Below are positions 6,346 through 12,518 of a stretch of 15,238 bases of DNA, one piece after another (position 1 is the first letter of the stretch; the number at the start of each line of letters is the position of its first letter). The notes beneath the pieces are model-generated. The model saw nothing but the letters and a program-made list of their open reading frames with translations. It had not been told where the DNA came from and did no database searches. Origin of the DNA: JBBRHF01 sp038223055 (GTDB taxonomy: Bacteria; Actinomycetota; Actinomycetes; JACCUZ01); NCBI GenBank assembly GCA_038223055.1, contig JBBRHF010000100.1, positions 1-15,238 on the forward strand, read 5' to 3'. The translations under genes were made by a program, and so were the position numbers.

Positions 6346-7997
6346 GCGACCCATCGGCGAGCGACCCGTCGATGAGCGCTCCCGAGACCATCTCGTCGGC
6401 GAGGGGCGAGGCGCCGACGGGTGGGGCCCAGACGGGTGGGGCACCGACGGGTGGGGCACCGACGGGTGGGGCACAGACGGGTGGGGCGCTGACCGGCCAG
6501 GCGCTGCCCCCCGCCCGCGCCGCCGCAATTCCCTCCCGGTTGCGGCGACCGCTGGCATCTGCAGCACAGCTGTCGGCGCGGACGCCGTTGCGGATCAAGC
6601 TGGTCGCGGCCCTGCTCGCCCTCGTCGCGGTCGCGTTGCTCGCGACGGGGCTTGCCGTCACAACGGGCCTTCGCGGCTATCTCGTCCAGCAGGTCGACCA
6701 GGACCTCGCCGGGCCGATCGGCGACATCCGGGCCGAGAACCAGAACGGCGCGTCGCCCTTCGGGCGGAGCCGGGCGGAGTACCTCCGGATTGCCTCCCTG
6801 GATGGCGCGACCATCGGTGAGCAGGTCTTCGGCCCGGCCGTGTCCTCGCCGAACATCTCCGACCGGCGCATCCTGGCCGCCGGCAGTGCTCCGTTTACCG
6901 TGCCCGCGCGCGGCTCGGGCCCGGACTGGCGCGTCGTCGTCGGTCAATCGCGGATCAGGGGCACGCCGGTTCTGGTGGTCCGTGCGATCTCGCTCGGCGA
7001 GCTGGACAGCACCCTGAACCGGCTGGTGCTGATCGAGATCCTGTTCGGCGTCGTCGTGCTGCTGCTGCTCGCGGGGGTGGCCTACGTCGTCGTACGCCGC
7101 AGCCTGCGCCCGCTGGTCGAGGTCGAAGAGACCGCCGCAGCCATCGCAGCCGGCGACCTCACCCGGCGGGTGCCCGAGCGCGACCCGAGAACCGAGGTCG
7201 GCCGGCTCTCCTTGGCCCTCAACGGCATGCTCACCCAGATCGAGCACGCGTTCTACGCCCGCGCGACATCGGAGGCCGCGGCGCGGGCGTCCGAACAGCG
7301 CATGCGCCGTTTCGTCGCCGACGCCAGCCACGAGTTGCGCACGCCGCTGACCTCGATCCGCGGCTTCGCCGAGCTCTACCGCCAGGGCGCCGTTGTCCCG
7401 GCGGACGTCCCCAGCGTGATGCGCCGGGTCGAGGATCAGGCCCGACGCATGGGCTTGCTCGTGGACGACCTGCTGTTGCTGGCCCGGCTGGACCAGCAGC
7501 GCCCGCTCGAGCGGTGTCCGGTGGACCTGTTGGCTATCGCGAGCGACGTGGTCCACGACGCCGAGGCGACCACGCCGGGGCGGCCGGTGACCCTGGCGCT
7601 GGCCGACGACGGACCGGCGCCGGTCGTGCTCGGCGATGAAGCCCGGTTGCGCCAGGTCGTCGCCAACCTCGTGTCCAACGCGCTGACTCACACCCCAGAC
7701 GGAACTCCTGTCGCGGTCACCGTGGGCACCGATGCCGGGGGAGTGCTGCTCCGGGTCGCGGACAGGGGCCCCGGCCTGTCGCCGGACGAGGCCGAGCGGG
7801 TGTTCGAGCGGTTCTACCGGGCCGACCCGTCGCGCGCCCGCTCGGCGGGAGGCAGCGGCCTGGGCCTGTCGATCGTCGCCGCCCTGGTCGCGGCCCACGC
7901 CGGCACGGTCACTGTCGACACCGCTCCCGGCCAGGGCGCCACATTCACCGTCCACCTGCCGCTGCACCGCACCGGGGCCGTGCCCACCAGCGTCTGA
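6342..7997 (+). CDS. Membrane sensor histidine kinase, partner of the upstream regulator
   Basis: A 551-aa sensor kinase. A disordered N-terminal tail (1-80) holds a five-fold TGGA-type repeat; TM1 is about 86-108, followed by an extracytoplasmic sensor loop (about 110-227), TM2 (about 228-251), HAMP (252-304), HisKA with H330 in FVADASHELRTPL, and HATPase_c with the N box (N442, N446), G1 DRGPG (474-478), F box FERFYRAD and G2 GSGLGLS (504-510). All catalytic boxes are intact. The GTG start overlaps the TGA of the regulator gene (GTGA), so stoichiometry is coupled. The sensor loop shows no recognisable PAS or CHASE motif, and the ligand is unknown. Domain order agrees with MprB/TrcS-type kinases of envelope stress. 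The repeat-bearing tail is longer than usual for this class. Confidence 0.93.
   Translation: MSDPSASDPSMSAPETISSARGEAPTGGAQTGGAPTGGAPTGGAQTGGALTGQALPPARAAAIPSRLRRPLASAAQLSARTPLRIKLVAALLALVAVALLATGLAVTTGLRGYLVQQVDQDLAGPIGDIRAENQNGASPFGRSRAEYLRIASLDGATIGEQVFGPAVSSPNISDRRILAAGSAPFTVPARGSGPDWRVVVGQSRIRGTPVLVVRAISLGELDSTLNRLVLIEILFGVVVLLLLAGVAYVVVRRSLRPLVEVEETAAAIAAGDLTRRVPERDPRTEVGRLSLALNGMLTQIEHAFYARATSEAAARASEQRMRRFVADASHELRTPLTSIRGFAELYRQGAVVPADVPSVMRRVEDQARRMGLLVDDLLLLARLDQQRPLERCPVDLLAIASDVVHDAEATTPGRPVTLALADDGPAPVVLGDEARLRQVVANLVSNALTHTPDGTPVAVTVGTDAGGVLLRVADRGPGLSPDEAERVFERFYRADPSRARSAGGSGLGLSIVAALVAAHAGTVTVDTAPGQGATFTVHLPLHRTGAVPTSV
6417..6491 (+). repeat. In-frame 15-bp tandem repeat in the kinase gene (five units)
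   Basis: Five units of ACGGGTGGGGCNCNG begin at 6417, 6432, 6447, 6462 and 6477; units two and three are identical. They encode TGGAQ, TGGAP, TGGAP, TGGAQ and TGGAL in the cytoplasmic tail ahead of TM1. The other frames are also open across the array, giving misleading low-complexity ORFs. Copy-number change would be frame-neutral. Confidence 0.9.
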
Positions 7998-8076
7998 GTC
8001 GCGGCACACCGGCCCACCACGTCATCCGGGACTCGGCGGGCGCCTTGGCGGCACCTCTACGGCACTTTAGCCGCAG

Positions 8077-8109
8077 CTCACAGGCTGCTCGCAGGCTGCT
8101 GGCAGGTTC
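8077..8109 (+). promoter_or_regulatory. Three 11-bp-phased direct repeats before the DUF5666-like gene
   Basis: CTCACAGGCTG, CTCGCAGGCTG and CTGGCAGGTTC follow one another without gaps. They share CTCNCAGG and an 11-bp period with the array before htrA (3930-3973), where one unit also starts CTCACAGG. The last unit ends 6 nt before CACTGT (8116-8121), the same distance as in the htrA promoter. This is the expected form of an OmpR-family activator site. Confidence 0.6.
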
Positions 8110-8115
8110 GTCTGC

Positions 8116-8121
8116 CACTGT
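8116..8121 (+). promoter_or_regulatory. Candidate -10 box of the DUF5666-like gene
   Basis: CACTGT (CAnnnT, like CATAGT before htrA) lies 6 nt downstream of the direct repeats. Transcription would start near 8128, giving a leader of about 35 nt with GAGAGG (8152-8157) as ribosome binding site 5 nt before ATG 8163. No -35 hexamer is evident, in keeping with activator dependence. Confidence 0.35.
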
Positions 8122-8162
8122 GAAGGCGTTCCACTCGCATGCACCAAACTTGAGAGGTCGTC

Positions 8163-8846
8163 ATGGACATCCTGACCGATTCCCGAGAGGACCCGGCGTC
8201 CCAGCCGGTCGGCCGCCCCGCTCGCCGCCTCCGGCACAGAAGCGCGGCCATCGCCGTCTCATCCGTCGTGGCCGGCCTGGCACTGGGTGCGACCGGCGTC
8301 GCGATGGCCCAGAATGGCGGCACCTCCCAGGCGCCGGCAGCCGCCTCATCGGCGGCGTTGCGCCCTGCCACCGCTGCCCCGTCTCCGTCGCCGAACGATG
8401 ATCGCCGTGGCCATATGGGCGGTATGCGCGGCATGGGCCCGGGGATGGGCGCGCTCGGCGTCGCCGGCGCTCCCGTGCACGGAGAGTTCGTTGTGCCCAA
8501 GACGGGCGGCGGCTACCAGACCATCGTCGTCCAGCGCGGCACCGTGACCGCCGTGAGCGCCACCTCGATCACCCTGAAGAGCGCCGACGGCTTCAGTCAG
8601 ACTTACGCGGTGACGGCCGACACCCTGGTCAACGCCGCACGCGACGGCATCTCGACGATCAAGAAGGACGCCACGGCCACCGTCCAGGCCACCCGCTCCG
8701 GAAGCAGCCTGACCGCCGTACACGTGGCCGACAAGTCGCTGTTCGACACCATGCGCAAGCGCTTCGGCGGACGCGACGGCGGCCCCCACGGCCCCGACGG
8801 CGACGCGGTCACCCCGAGCCCGTCGGCGACCGGCAGTTCGACCTAG
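8163..8846 (+). CDS. Secreted Met/His-containing protein with DUF5666-like domain
   Basis: A 227-aa exported protein. Arg-rich residues 17-26 precede a hydrophobic signal segment (about 27-49, ending AMAQ), then an Ala/Pro/Ser linker, a Gly/Met patch HMGGMRGMGPGM (84-95), and a beta-rich domain (about 119-190) whose QRGTVTAVSATSITLKSADG resembles the small OB-like DUF5666 fold. The C-terminus is low-complexity with several His, Asp and Pro. It could stay anchored or be cleaved after AMAQ; no lipobox Cys is present. No catalytic residues are recognised. It stands 165 nt after the kinase gene with its own promoter-like DNA, including phased repeats matching those before htrA, so it is a likely output of the two-component system. 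The Met/His patch could bind metal, but this is speculation. Confidence 0.75.
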   Translation: MDILTDSREDPASQPVGRPARRLRHRSAAIAVSSVVAGLALGATGVAMAQNGGTSQAPAAASSAALRPATAAPSPSPNDDRRGHMGGMRGMGPGMGALGVAGAPVHGEFVVPKTGGGYQTIVVQRGTVTAVSATSITLKSADGFSQTYAVTADTLVNAARDGISTIKKDATATVQATRSGSSLTAVHVADKSLFDTMRKRFGGRDGGPHGPDGDAVTPSPSATGSST

Positions 8847-8862
8847 CAACAACAGATGACCA

Positions 8863-8879
8863 CGCCTTGCGAGGCGCAA
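8863..8879 (+). terminator. Overlapping alternative hairpins after the DUF5666-like gene
   Basis: CGCCT (8863-8867) pairs with AGGCG (8872-8876) around TGCG, while TTGCG (8867-8871) pairs with CGCAA (8875-8879) around AGG. The two stems share bases and cannot form together. They are 16 nt after the stop codon and no T tract follows. It may be a weak terminator; stems of 5 bp can occur by chance. Confidence 0.25.
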
Positions 8880-8892
8880 AGTAGCTATCGTT

Positions 8893-8915
8893 CTCACCCC
8901 CGGCGTGCAGGTGAG
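8893..8915 (+). promoter_or_regulatory. Inverted repeat upstream of the DUF3817 promoter
   Basis: CTCACC (8893-8898) and GGTGAG (8910-8915) form a perfect 6-bp inverted repeat with an 11-nt spacer, ending 2 nt before the -10 box at 8918. If transcription starts at GTG 8930 this covers about -37 to -15, a typical operator position. The binding protein is unknown. CTCAC also resembles half-sites in the two-component regulon upstream, here in inverted form. Confidence 0.4.
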
Positions 8916-8917
8916 GC

Positions 8918-8923
8918 TAGGCT
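8918..8923 (+). promoter_or_regulatory. -10 box for a leaderless DUF3817 transcript
   Basis: TAGGCT matches TAnnnT and ends exactly 6 nt before GTG 8930, with no separate purine-rich site nearer the start codon. This is the clearest leaderless arrangement in the window. Confidence 0.5.
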
Positions 8924-8929
8924 CCCGCC

Positions 8930-9268
8930 GTGGAAGAGACGCGTGTGACCCCCGGTGCCCTACTGCGCTTTCGCGTGATGGCCTATGTCACCGGCGTGCT
9001 GCTCGTCGTACTCGTCTTCGTGGCGATGCCGCTGAAATACATCGGAAACGACGACCGGTTGGTCGCCGTTGTCGGAGTGGCGCATGGATGGCTCTACATG
9101 CTCTACCTCATCGCCGCGTTCATGCTCGCGTTTCAACTTCGTTGGAGTCTCGGGCGCACGCTCCTGCTCCTGCTGGCCGGCACGATCCCGTTCGCGTCGT
9201 TCGTCGCCGAGCGCAAGGTGACTCACCTGGTGACCGCCCGCGAGGACGCCTTCTCGGTCGGCGGGTAG
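8930..9268 (+). CDS. DUF3817 integral membrane protein
   Basis: A 112-aa membrane protein of the actinobacterial DUF3817 family (YdzA-like), function unknown. Three hydrophobic segments are visible: about 15-35, 45-68 and 75-92. Conserved family motifs include RFRVMAYVTG near the N-terminus, PLKYI, HGWLYMLYL in the second helix and GTIPFASFVAERKV after the third. GTG 8930 is chosen because a TAGGCT box lies 6 nt upstream and the family begins about 12 residues before RFRV. Its last 46 bp overlap the 3' end of the convergent SURF1 gene, so the two transcripts are antisense to each other at their ends. The overlap affects only the hydrophilic C-terminal tail of each protein. Confidence 0.87.
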   Translation: MEETRVTPGALLRFRVMAYVTGVLLVVLVFVAMPLKYIGNDDRLVAVVGVAHGWLYMLYLIAAFMLAFQLRWSLGRTLLLLLAGTIPFASFVAERKVTHLVTAREDAFSVGG

Positions 9269-10011
9269 CCCGCGGCCGTCGCGCGGTCCCGGGCGTCCCG
9301 GCGCAGCACCAGCCACCAGAAGACAACGGCGGCGCCGGCGAAGAGCCACCACTGCAGGGCATAGGCCAGGTTTCGCCAGGGTGCGACACCGCCCCGGCGG
9401 GACGGGCTGCCCACCACCTGCGGGGCGGCGTTGGCGACAGGTCGCTGCGCGCTCAGCAGCACGTAGCCGTCATAGAGCTCGGCCGGCGGGTAGCGAAGCG
9501 ACGCCAGCACCTGCACCGTGGAGAGGTAGGGCACCTGCCCGGGCGGCAGTCGGCCGACCGGGTCGACCCGGGCGTCGGCCTCGGACTCCGAGGGCGCGAC
9601 AACGCCAACCACCGTCACGCGGCCCGAGGTGGGGCGCAGCCCCGGTGCGAGCGCCGACGCGACCCAGCCCCGGTTGACCGGCACGACCCCGTCCTGGGTG
9701 CGTAGCGGCGTGACGACGAGGAAGCCGGTGCGCCCGCCGAGGCGCCGCTGCGGGACGAGCAACTGGTGGGCGGCGTCGTACCCGCCTGAGACGGTGACCC
9801 GGCGGCCCACAACGTCGCCGTCGAGCCGCCCGCCGGGGCGCGACACCGAGGCCAGCGGGACCGGCGCTGCGGCGGCTTCGGACCCTCGGGTGCGTCCCGA
9901 GGACTCGAACGAGTCCAGCTGCCAGCGCCCGAGCAGGGTGAACGCGACCAGCACCAGCACGAGGGCGCCGTGCCACGCTAGCCACCTGGGGGCGAGAAAG
10001 GGCCGGATCAC
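9223..10011 (-). CDS. SURF1-family cytochrome oxidase assembly protein
   Basis: A 262-aa two-helix membrane protein of the SURF1 family, which helps assemble haem-copper (aa3-type) cytochrome c oxidase, probably by handling haem a. TM1 is about 10-28, followed at once by the signature GRWQL (28-32); the extracytoplasmic domain contains VNRGWV (112-117); TM2 (about 214-237) starts with NLAYALQWWLFA. These landmarks and the length fit the family. The start is GTG 10011, with TAGCGT on the minus strand (10018-10023) ending 6 nt upstream, so it is probably leaderless. The 3' end overlaps the convergent DUF3817 gene by 46 bp. No other oxidase gene is in the window. Confidence 0.9.
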   Translation of the reverse strand: MIRPFLAPRWLAWHGALVLVLVAFTLLGRWQLDSFESSGRTRGSEAAAAPVPLASVSRPGGRLDGDVVGRRVTVSGGYDAAHQLLVPQRRLGGRTGFLVVTPLRTQDGVVPVNRGWVASALAPGLRPTSGRVTVVGVVAPSESEADARVDPVGRLPPGQVPYLSTVQVLASLRYPPAELYDGYVLLSAQRPVANAAPQVVGSPSRRGGVAPWRNLAYALQWWLFAGAAVVFWWLVLRRDARDRATAAGYPPTEKASSRAVTR

Positions 10012-10017
10012 GCCGCC

Positions 10018-10023
10018 ACGCTA
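10018..10023 (-). promoter_or_regulatory. -10 box for a leaderless SURF1 transcript
   Basis: Read on the minus strand this is TAGCGT, fitting TAnnnT, 6 nt before GTG 10011. There is no purine-rich ribosome binding site in between. The region 10012-10083 is a divergent promoter space shared with the thioesterase gene. Confidence 0.45.
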
Positions 10024-10083
10024 GCTCGGCGGCGGGGCAGGGCGCCCCCGGCCGCTCGACGTACGGCTGGCAGCATGGGTTGC

Positions 10084-10941
10084 GTGCCGCAGATCGATGA
10101 GCTCGTCGCCCTGCTCGATCTGGAGATGATCGAGGACAACCTGTTCCGCGGCCACCAGCCCGAGACGTCCCTGCAGCGGGTCTTCGGCGGTCAAGTAGCG
10201 GGCCAGGCCCTCGTCGCCGCGGTGCGGACCGTCGAGCCCCAACGCGAGGTCCACTCGCTGCACGCCTACTTCCTGCGCCCCGGGGACACGAAGGTGCCGA
10301 TCGTGTACGACGTGGAGCGCACCCGCGACGGCCGCTCGTTCAGCACCCGACGGGTCGTCGCCCGCCAGCACGCCCGGACCATCTTCGCGATGATGCTGTC
10401 CTTCCAGCCGGTCGAGGCGGGCCTGGAGCACCACGACGCGATGCCCGACGTGCCCGACCCCGAGGACTGCCCGGACCTGGGAGGCGTCCTGGCCGCGCGG
10501 ACCCAGCGGGACCGCGACGCCTGGGACCGCGAGTGGGCGGCCCTGGACGTGCGTCACGCCGGTGACTCCCGGGGGGGCGGCGGCCTCGCCTACCCGGCGC
10601 ATCCCGCCGTCGCCCGGGTCTGGTTCAAGACCGCCGGAAACCTGGCCGACGAGGGGTGGCTGCACACCGCGGCTCTCGTCTACGCCAGCGACCTGACCTT
10701 GCTGTCGGCCACCCTGGTCCCGCACGACACCTACATCGGCGACCCGAAGCTGTCGCCGGCCAGCCTGGATCACGCGATGTGGTTCCACCGGTCGTTCCGG
10801 GCGGACGAGTGGCTCCTCTATGACCAGGTCTCGCCGTCGGCCTCGGGCGGGCGAGGCTTCGCGACCGGGCGGATCTTCACCCAGGACGGGCGGCTCGTGG
10901 CCTCCGTGGCCCAGGAGGGGCTGATCCGGCTGCGCCGGTGA
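10084..10941 (+). CDS. tesB: Acyl-CoA thioesterase II (TesB)
   Basis: A 285-aa double-hotdog thioesterase that hydrolyses acyl-CoA to free fatty acid and CoA in the cytoplasm. Diagnostic stretches are RVFGGQVAGQALVAA and HSLHAYFLRPGD in the N-terminal hotdog, SFSTRRVVARQ, and ALVYASDLTLL plus SLDHAMWFHR in the second. The Asp-Thr/Ser-Gln catalytic set of E. coli TesB (D204, T228, Q278) corresponds to D203 in YASD, S227 before LDHAMWF, and Q277 in VAQEGLIR, counted from GTG 10084. That start puts PQIDELVALLDLE at the N-terminus as in relatives and has CAGCAT (10071-10076) 7 nt upstream as a possible leaderless -10. In-frame ATG 10075 would add three residues and cannot be excluded. It is divergent from SURF1, with no functional link evident. 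Confidence 0.9.
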   Translation: MPQIDELVALLDLEMIEDNLFRGHQPETSLQRVFGGQVAGQALVAAVRTVEPQREVHSLHAYFLRPGDTKVPIVYDVERTRDGRSFSTRRVVARQHARTIFAMMLSFQPVEAGLEHHDAMPDVPDPEDCPDLGGVLAARTQRDRDAWDREWAALDVRHAGDSRGGGGLAYPAHPAVARVWFKTAGNLADEGWLHTAALVYASDLTLLSATLVPHDTYIGDPKLSPASLDHAMWFHRSFRADEWLLYDQVSPSASGGRGFATGRIFTQDGRLVASVAQEGLIRLRR

Positions 10942-10975
10942 CGGATCACGTCTCGCCCGGGTCCACTCGCCTGAT

Positions 10976-10995
10976 GGCTGGGCCGGCCCCGAGCC
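10976..10995 (+). terminator. GC-rich hairpin after tesB
   Basis: GGCTGGG (10976-10982) can pair with CCC (10987-10989) and AGCC (10992-10995) around CCGG, with a two-base bulge (CG) on the 3' side. It lies 35 nt after the tesB stop, in a 108-nt gap before the next gene, and has no T tract. A possible terminator, but such G/C runs are common here. Confidence 0.25.
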
Positions 10996-11049
10996 GGAAT
11001 TCGATGTGGCAACCCGGCGCTGGTGGGGTCATGCTGAGAGCCTGGTCGC

Positions 11050-11451
11050 GTGCGGGAGGTGTCGGCGTTGGTCTGGGTGATCGTGACAGGGCTTCTTGTC
11101 GTGCCCACCTTGCACGTGGGCACGTTCGCCAACGCCGACGCGCTGATCGATCTGGTCTCCCGGGCGTGGCGCAAGGTTCGTCGCCGTCCTGACCCCGTGC
11201 AGACTGACGCGGTGCCCCTCGAGGCGTTCCAGTCCGACCTTCGGCGGCTGGTGGCCTTCATCGAGCAGCTCGACCGCTCCGACGCACCGGCACTGGCCGC
11301 TCGGCTTCGGGCGGCGGTGATCGCCTATGACGACGTCCTGCTGATCGCCTGCCGGGCACTGCAGATCCCGGCCCCCGAGCGCGGGCCTCTCGACGCGGTG
11401 TGCCGCTTGCAGACCGAGGCCGACCTCGCTCTGCACGGTCTGGAGTGGTGA
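11050..11451 (+). CDS. Small membrane-anchored protein of unknown function
   Basis: Not recognised as a named family. The product is up to 133 aa: one hydrophobic helix (about 6-25, ALVWVIVTGLLVVPTLHVG), a short basic linker (WRKVRRRP, 40-47) and a helical soluble domain (about 57-130) with FQSDLRRLVAFIEQLD and ARLRAAVIAYDDVLLIACRALQI. The basic residues after the helix suggest that the soluble domain is cytoplasmic. I have the impression that similar small proteins with the AYDDVL-type stretch occur widely in actinobacteria, but no function is attached. The start is uncertain: GTG 11050 is the longest reading, but GGGAGGTG (11054-11061) favours TTG 11068. Codon usage fits the neighbours, and the reading frame is clean to TGA. 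Confidence 0.65.
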   Translation: MREVSALVWVIVTGLLVVPTLHVGTFANADALIDLVSRAWRKVRRRPDPVQTDAVPLEAFQSDLRRLVAFIEQLDRSDAPALAARLRAAVIAYDDVLLIACRALQIPAPERGPLDAVCRLQTEADLALHGLEW

Positions 11452-11471
11452 CCGCCGCACCCTCGGCGGGT

Positions 11472-11477
11472 TAGTGT
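11472..11477 (+). promoter_or_regulatory. Candidate -10 box of the CBS-VOC-LLM operon
   Basis: TAGTGT fits TAnnnT and is 63 nt before ATG 11541, implying a leader of about 57 nt. That leader contains the 12-bp palindrome GGGGGCGCCCCC (11493-11504) and a good ribosome binding site GGGAGG (11527-11532). Unlike several neighbours, this operon therefore seems to have a leadered mRNA. Confidence 0.4.
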
Positions 11478-11540
11478 CTGGCTGGGAGCCGCGGGGGCGC
11501 CCCCTCGCCATCGACTCCAGGACTCCGGGAGGTTTGCACC

Positions 11541-11975
11541 ATGCGCATCACCGACGTGCTCCGTGTGAAGGGCAACAAGGTGGTCACCGTCACCCCTGAC
11601 ACCACCGTGCGGGACCTGCTCGCGATCCTGGCCGAACACGGCATCGGCGCGGTGGTCGTCTCCGAGGACACGACCACGGTCATGGGCATCGTCAGCGAGC
11701 GCGACATCGTCCGCGCGTTGGCCAAGCGAGGTGCAGCCGCGTTGTCCGAGCCGACCACTGCGATCTGGACCACCGACGTGCACACGGTCGAGCCGGAGGC
11801 GCGCACCGAGGTCCTCATGCGCATCATGACCGACGAGCGCATCCGGCACGTGCCGGTGGTCTCCGACGGAGTGCTGCGCGGCATCGTGAGCATCGGTGAC
11901 GTCGTCAAGAACCGCATCACCGAACTCGAGGACCAGAGCGCAGCCCTGACCAGCTACATCTCCACCGCCGGCTGA
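11541..11975 (+). CDS. CBS-domain-pair protein
   Basis: A 144-aa stand-alone Bateman module: two CBS domains, about 7-62 and 73-130, with almost nothing else. The CBS signatures are GIGAVVVSEDTTTVMGIVSERDIVRAL and HVPVVSDGVLRGIVSIGDVV; the two (I/V)GIVSxxD(I/V)V-type strands normally line the adenosyl-ligand pocket. Such pairs bind AMP, ATP, NAD or SAM and act as energy or redox sensors for a partner, which cannot be identified here. The start ATG has GGGAGG 8 nt upstream. The next gene begins 21 nt after the stop, so the protein probably shares an operon with the VOC and LLM genes. The C-terminus (TELEDQSAALTSYIS) is a short helix seen in many actinobacterial homologues. Confidence 0.92.
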   Translation: MRITDVLRVKGNKVVTVTPDTTVRDLLAILAEHGIGAVVVSEDTTTVMGIVSERDIVRALAKRGAAALSEPTTAIWTTDVHTVEPEARTEVLMRIMTDERIRHVPVVSDGVLRGIVSIGDVVKNRITELEDQSAALTSYISTAG

Positions 11976-11996
11976 ACAGATGGAAGGCAGGGCACG

Positions 11997-12518
11997 ATGG
12001 CGCCCTTGACCGGGGACCAGATCGGTGCGGTCCGGGACCGTCGTGACAAGCTGCGAGCGGCCCACCTCCGACCGGCGGCCGAGCGTGCCGCGACGCCCGG
12101 TCGTGGCATCCACCACGTGGCGCTGATCTGCAGCGACCCTGAGCGGACGATCGATTTCTACCAAGGTCTGCTGGGGTTTCCGCTGGTCGAGCTGGTCGAG
12201 AACCGTGACTATCCCGGCTCGTCGCACTTCTTCTTCGACCTGGGCAACTCGACCCTGCTGGGCTTCTTCGACTTTCCGGGGCTCGATCTTGCGCCGGCGG
12301 CGGAGGCGATCGGCGGCGTGCAGCACATCGCGATCTCGGTGCCACCGGATCGCCACGCCGAGCTGCGCCGCACTCTGGACGCCGGCGGCATCGCCTACGG
12401 CGGTCCGGACCAGGGCATCCCCGAGTCGCTGTATTTTCGCGACCCTGACGGCATCCAGGTGGAGTTGCTGAGCGACGACCTGATGTTCTTCGCTGGGCAC
12501 CGGCTCGACGAGCCGTGA
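11997..12518 (+). CDS. VOC-superfamily metalloprotein (glyoxalase/dioxygenase fold)
   Basis: A 173-aa vicinal-oxygen-chelate protein with a 35-residue helical, Arg-rich lead-in and two beta-alpha-beta-beta-beta modules (about 38-92 and 107-158). Candidate metal ligands are H40 in GIHHVAL, H110 in VQHIAI and E156 in IQVELL, matching a 2-His-1-carboxylate set. The position where glyoxalase I-type proteins carry a Glu at the end of module one reads LLGFF with G89, so an isomerase role is less likely than a dioxygenase-like or substrate-binding one. GGAAGG (11982-11987) is the ribosome binding site for ATG 11997. The stop overlaps the start of the LLM oxidoreductase gene (GTGA), implying coupled translation and perhaps a shared pathway. 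Substrate unknown. Confidence 0.85.
   Translation: MAPLTGDQIGAVRDRRDKLRAAHLRPAAERAATPGRGIHHVALICSDPERTIDFYQGLLGFPLVELVENRDYPGSSHFFFDLGNSTLLGFFDFPGLDLAPAAEAIGGVQHIAISVPPDRHAELRRTLDAGGIAYGGPDQGIPESLYFRDPDGIQVELLSDDLMFFAGHRLDEP

Noticed and set aside
6318..8009. 563-codon open frame on the minus strand across the kinase gene
   Set aside because: It mirrors the kinase codons in very GC-rich DNA, has no domain-like motif, and starts inside a repeat; all kinase motifs are intact on the plus strand.
8847..8929. Small RNA gene between the DUF5666-like and DUF3817 genes
   Set aside because: Two small alternative hairpins exist but there is no clear promoter before them and no terminator T tract; only 83 nt are available and the promoter of the next gene fills the second half.
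11493..11504. GGGGGCGCCCCC palindrome as an operator or attenuator
   Set aside because: A G-run/C-run palindrome is expected by chance in this composition, and nothing around it supports a specific role.
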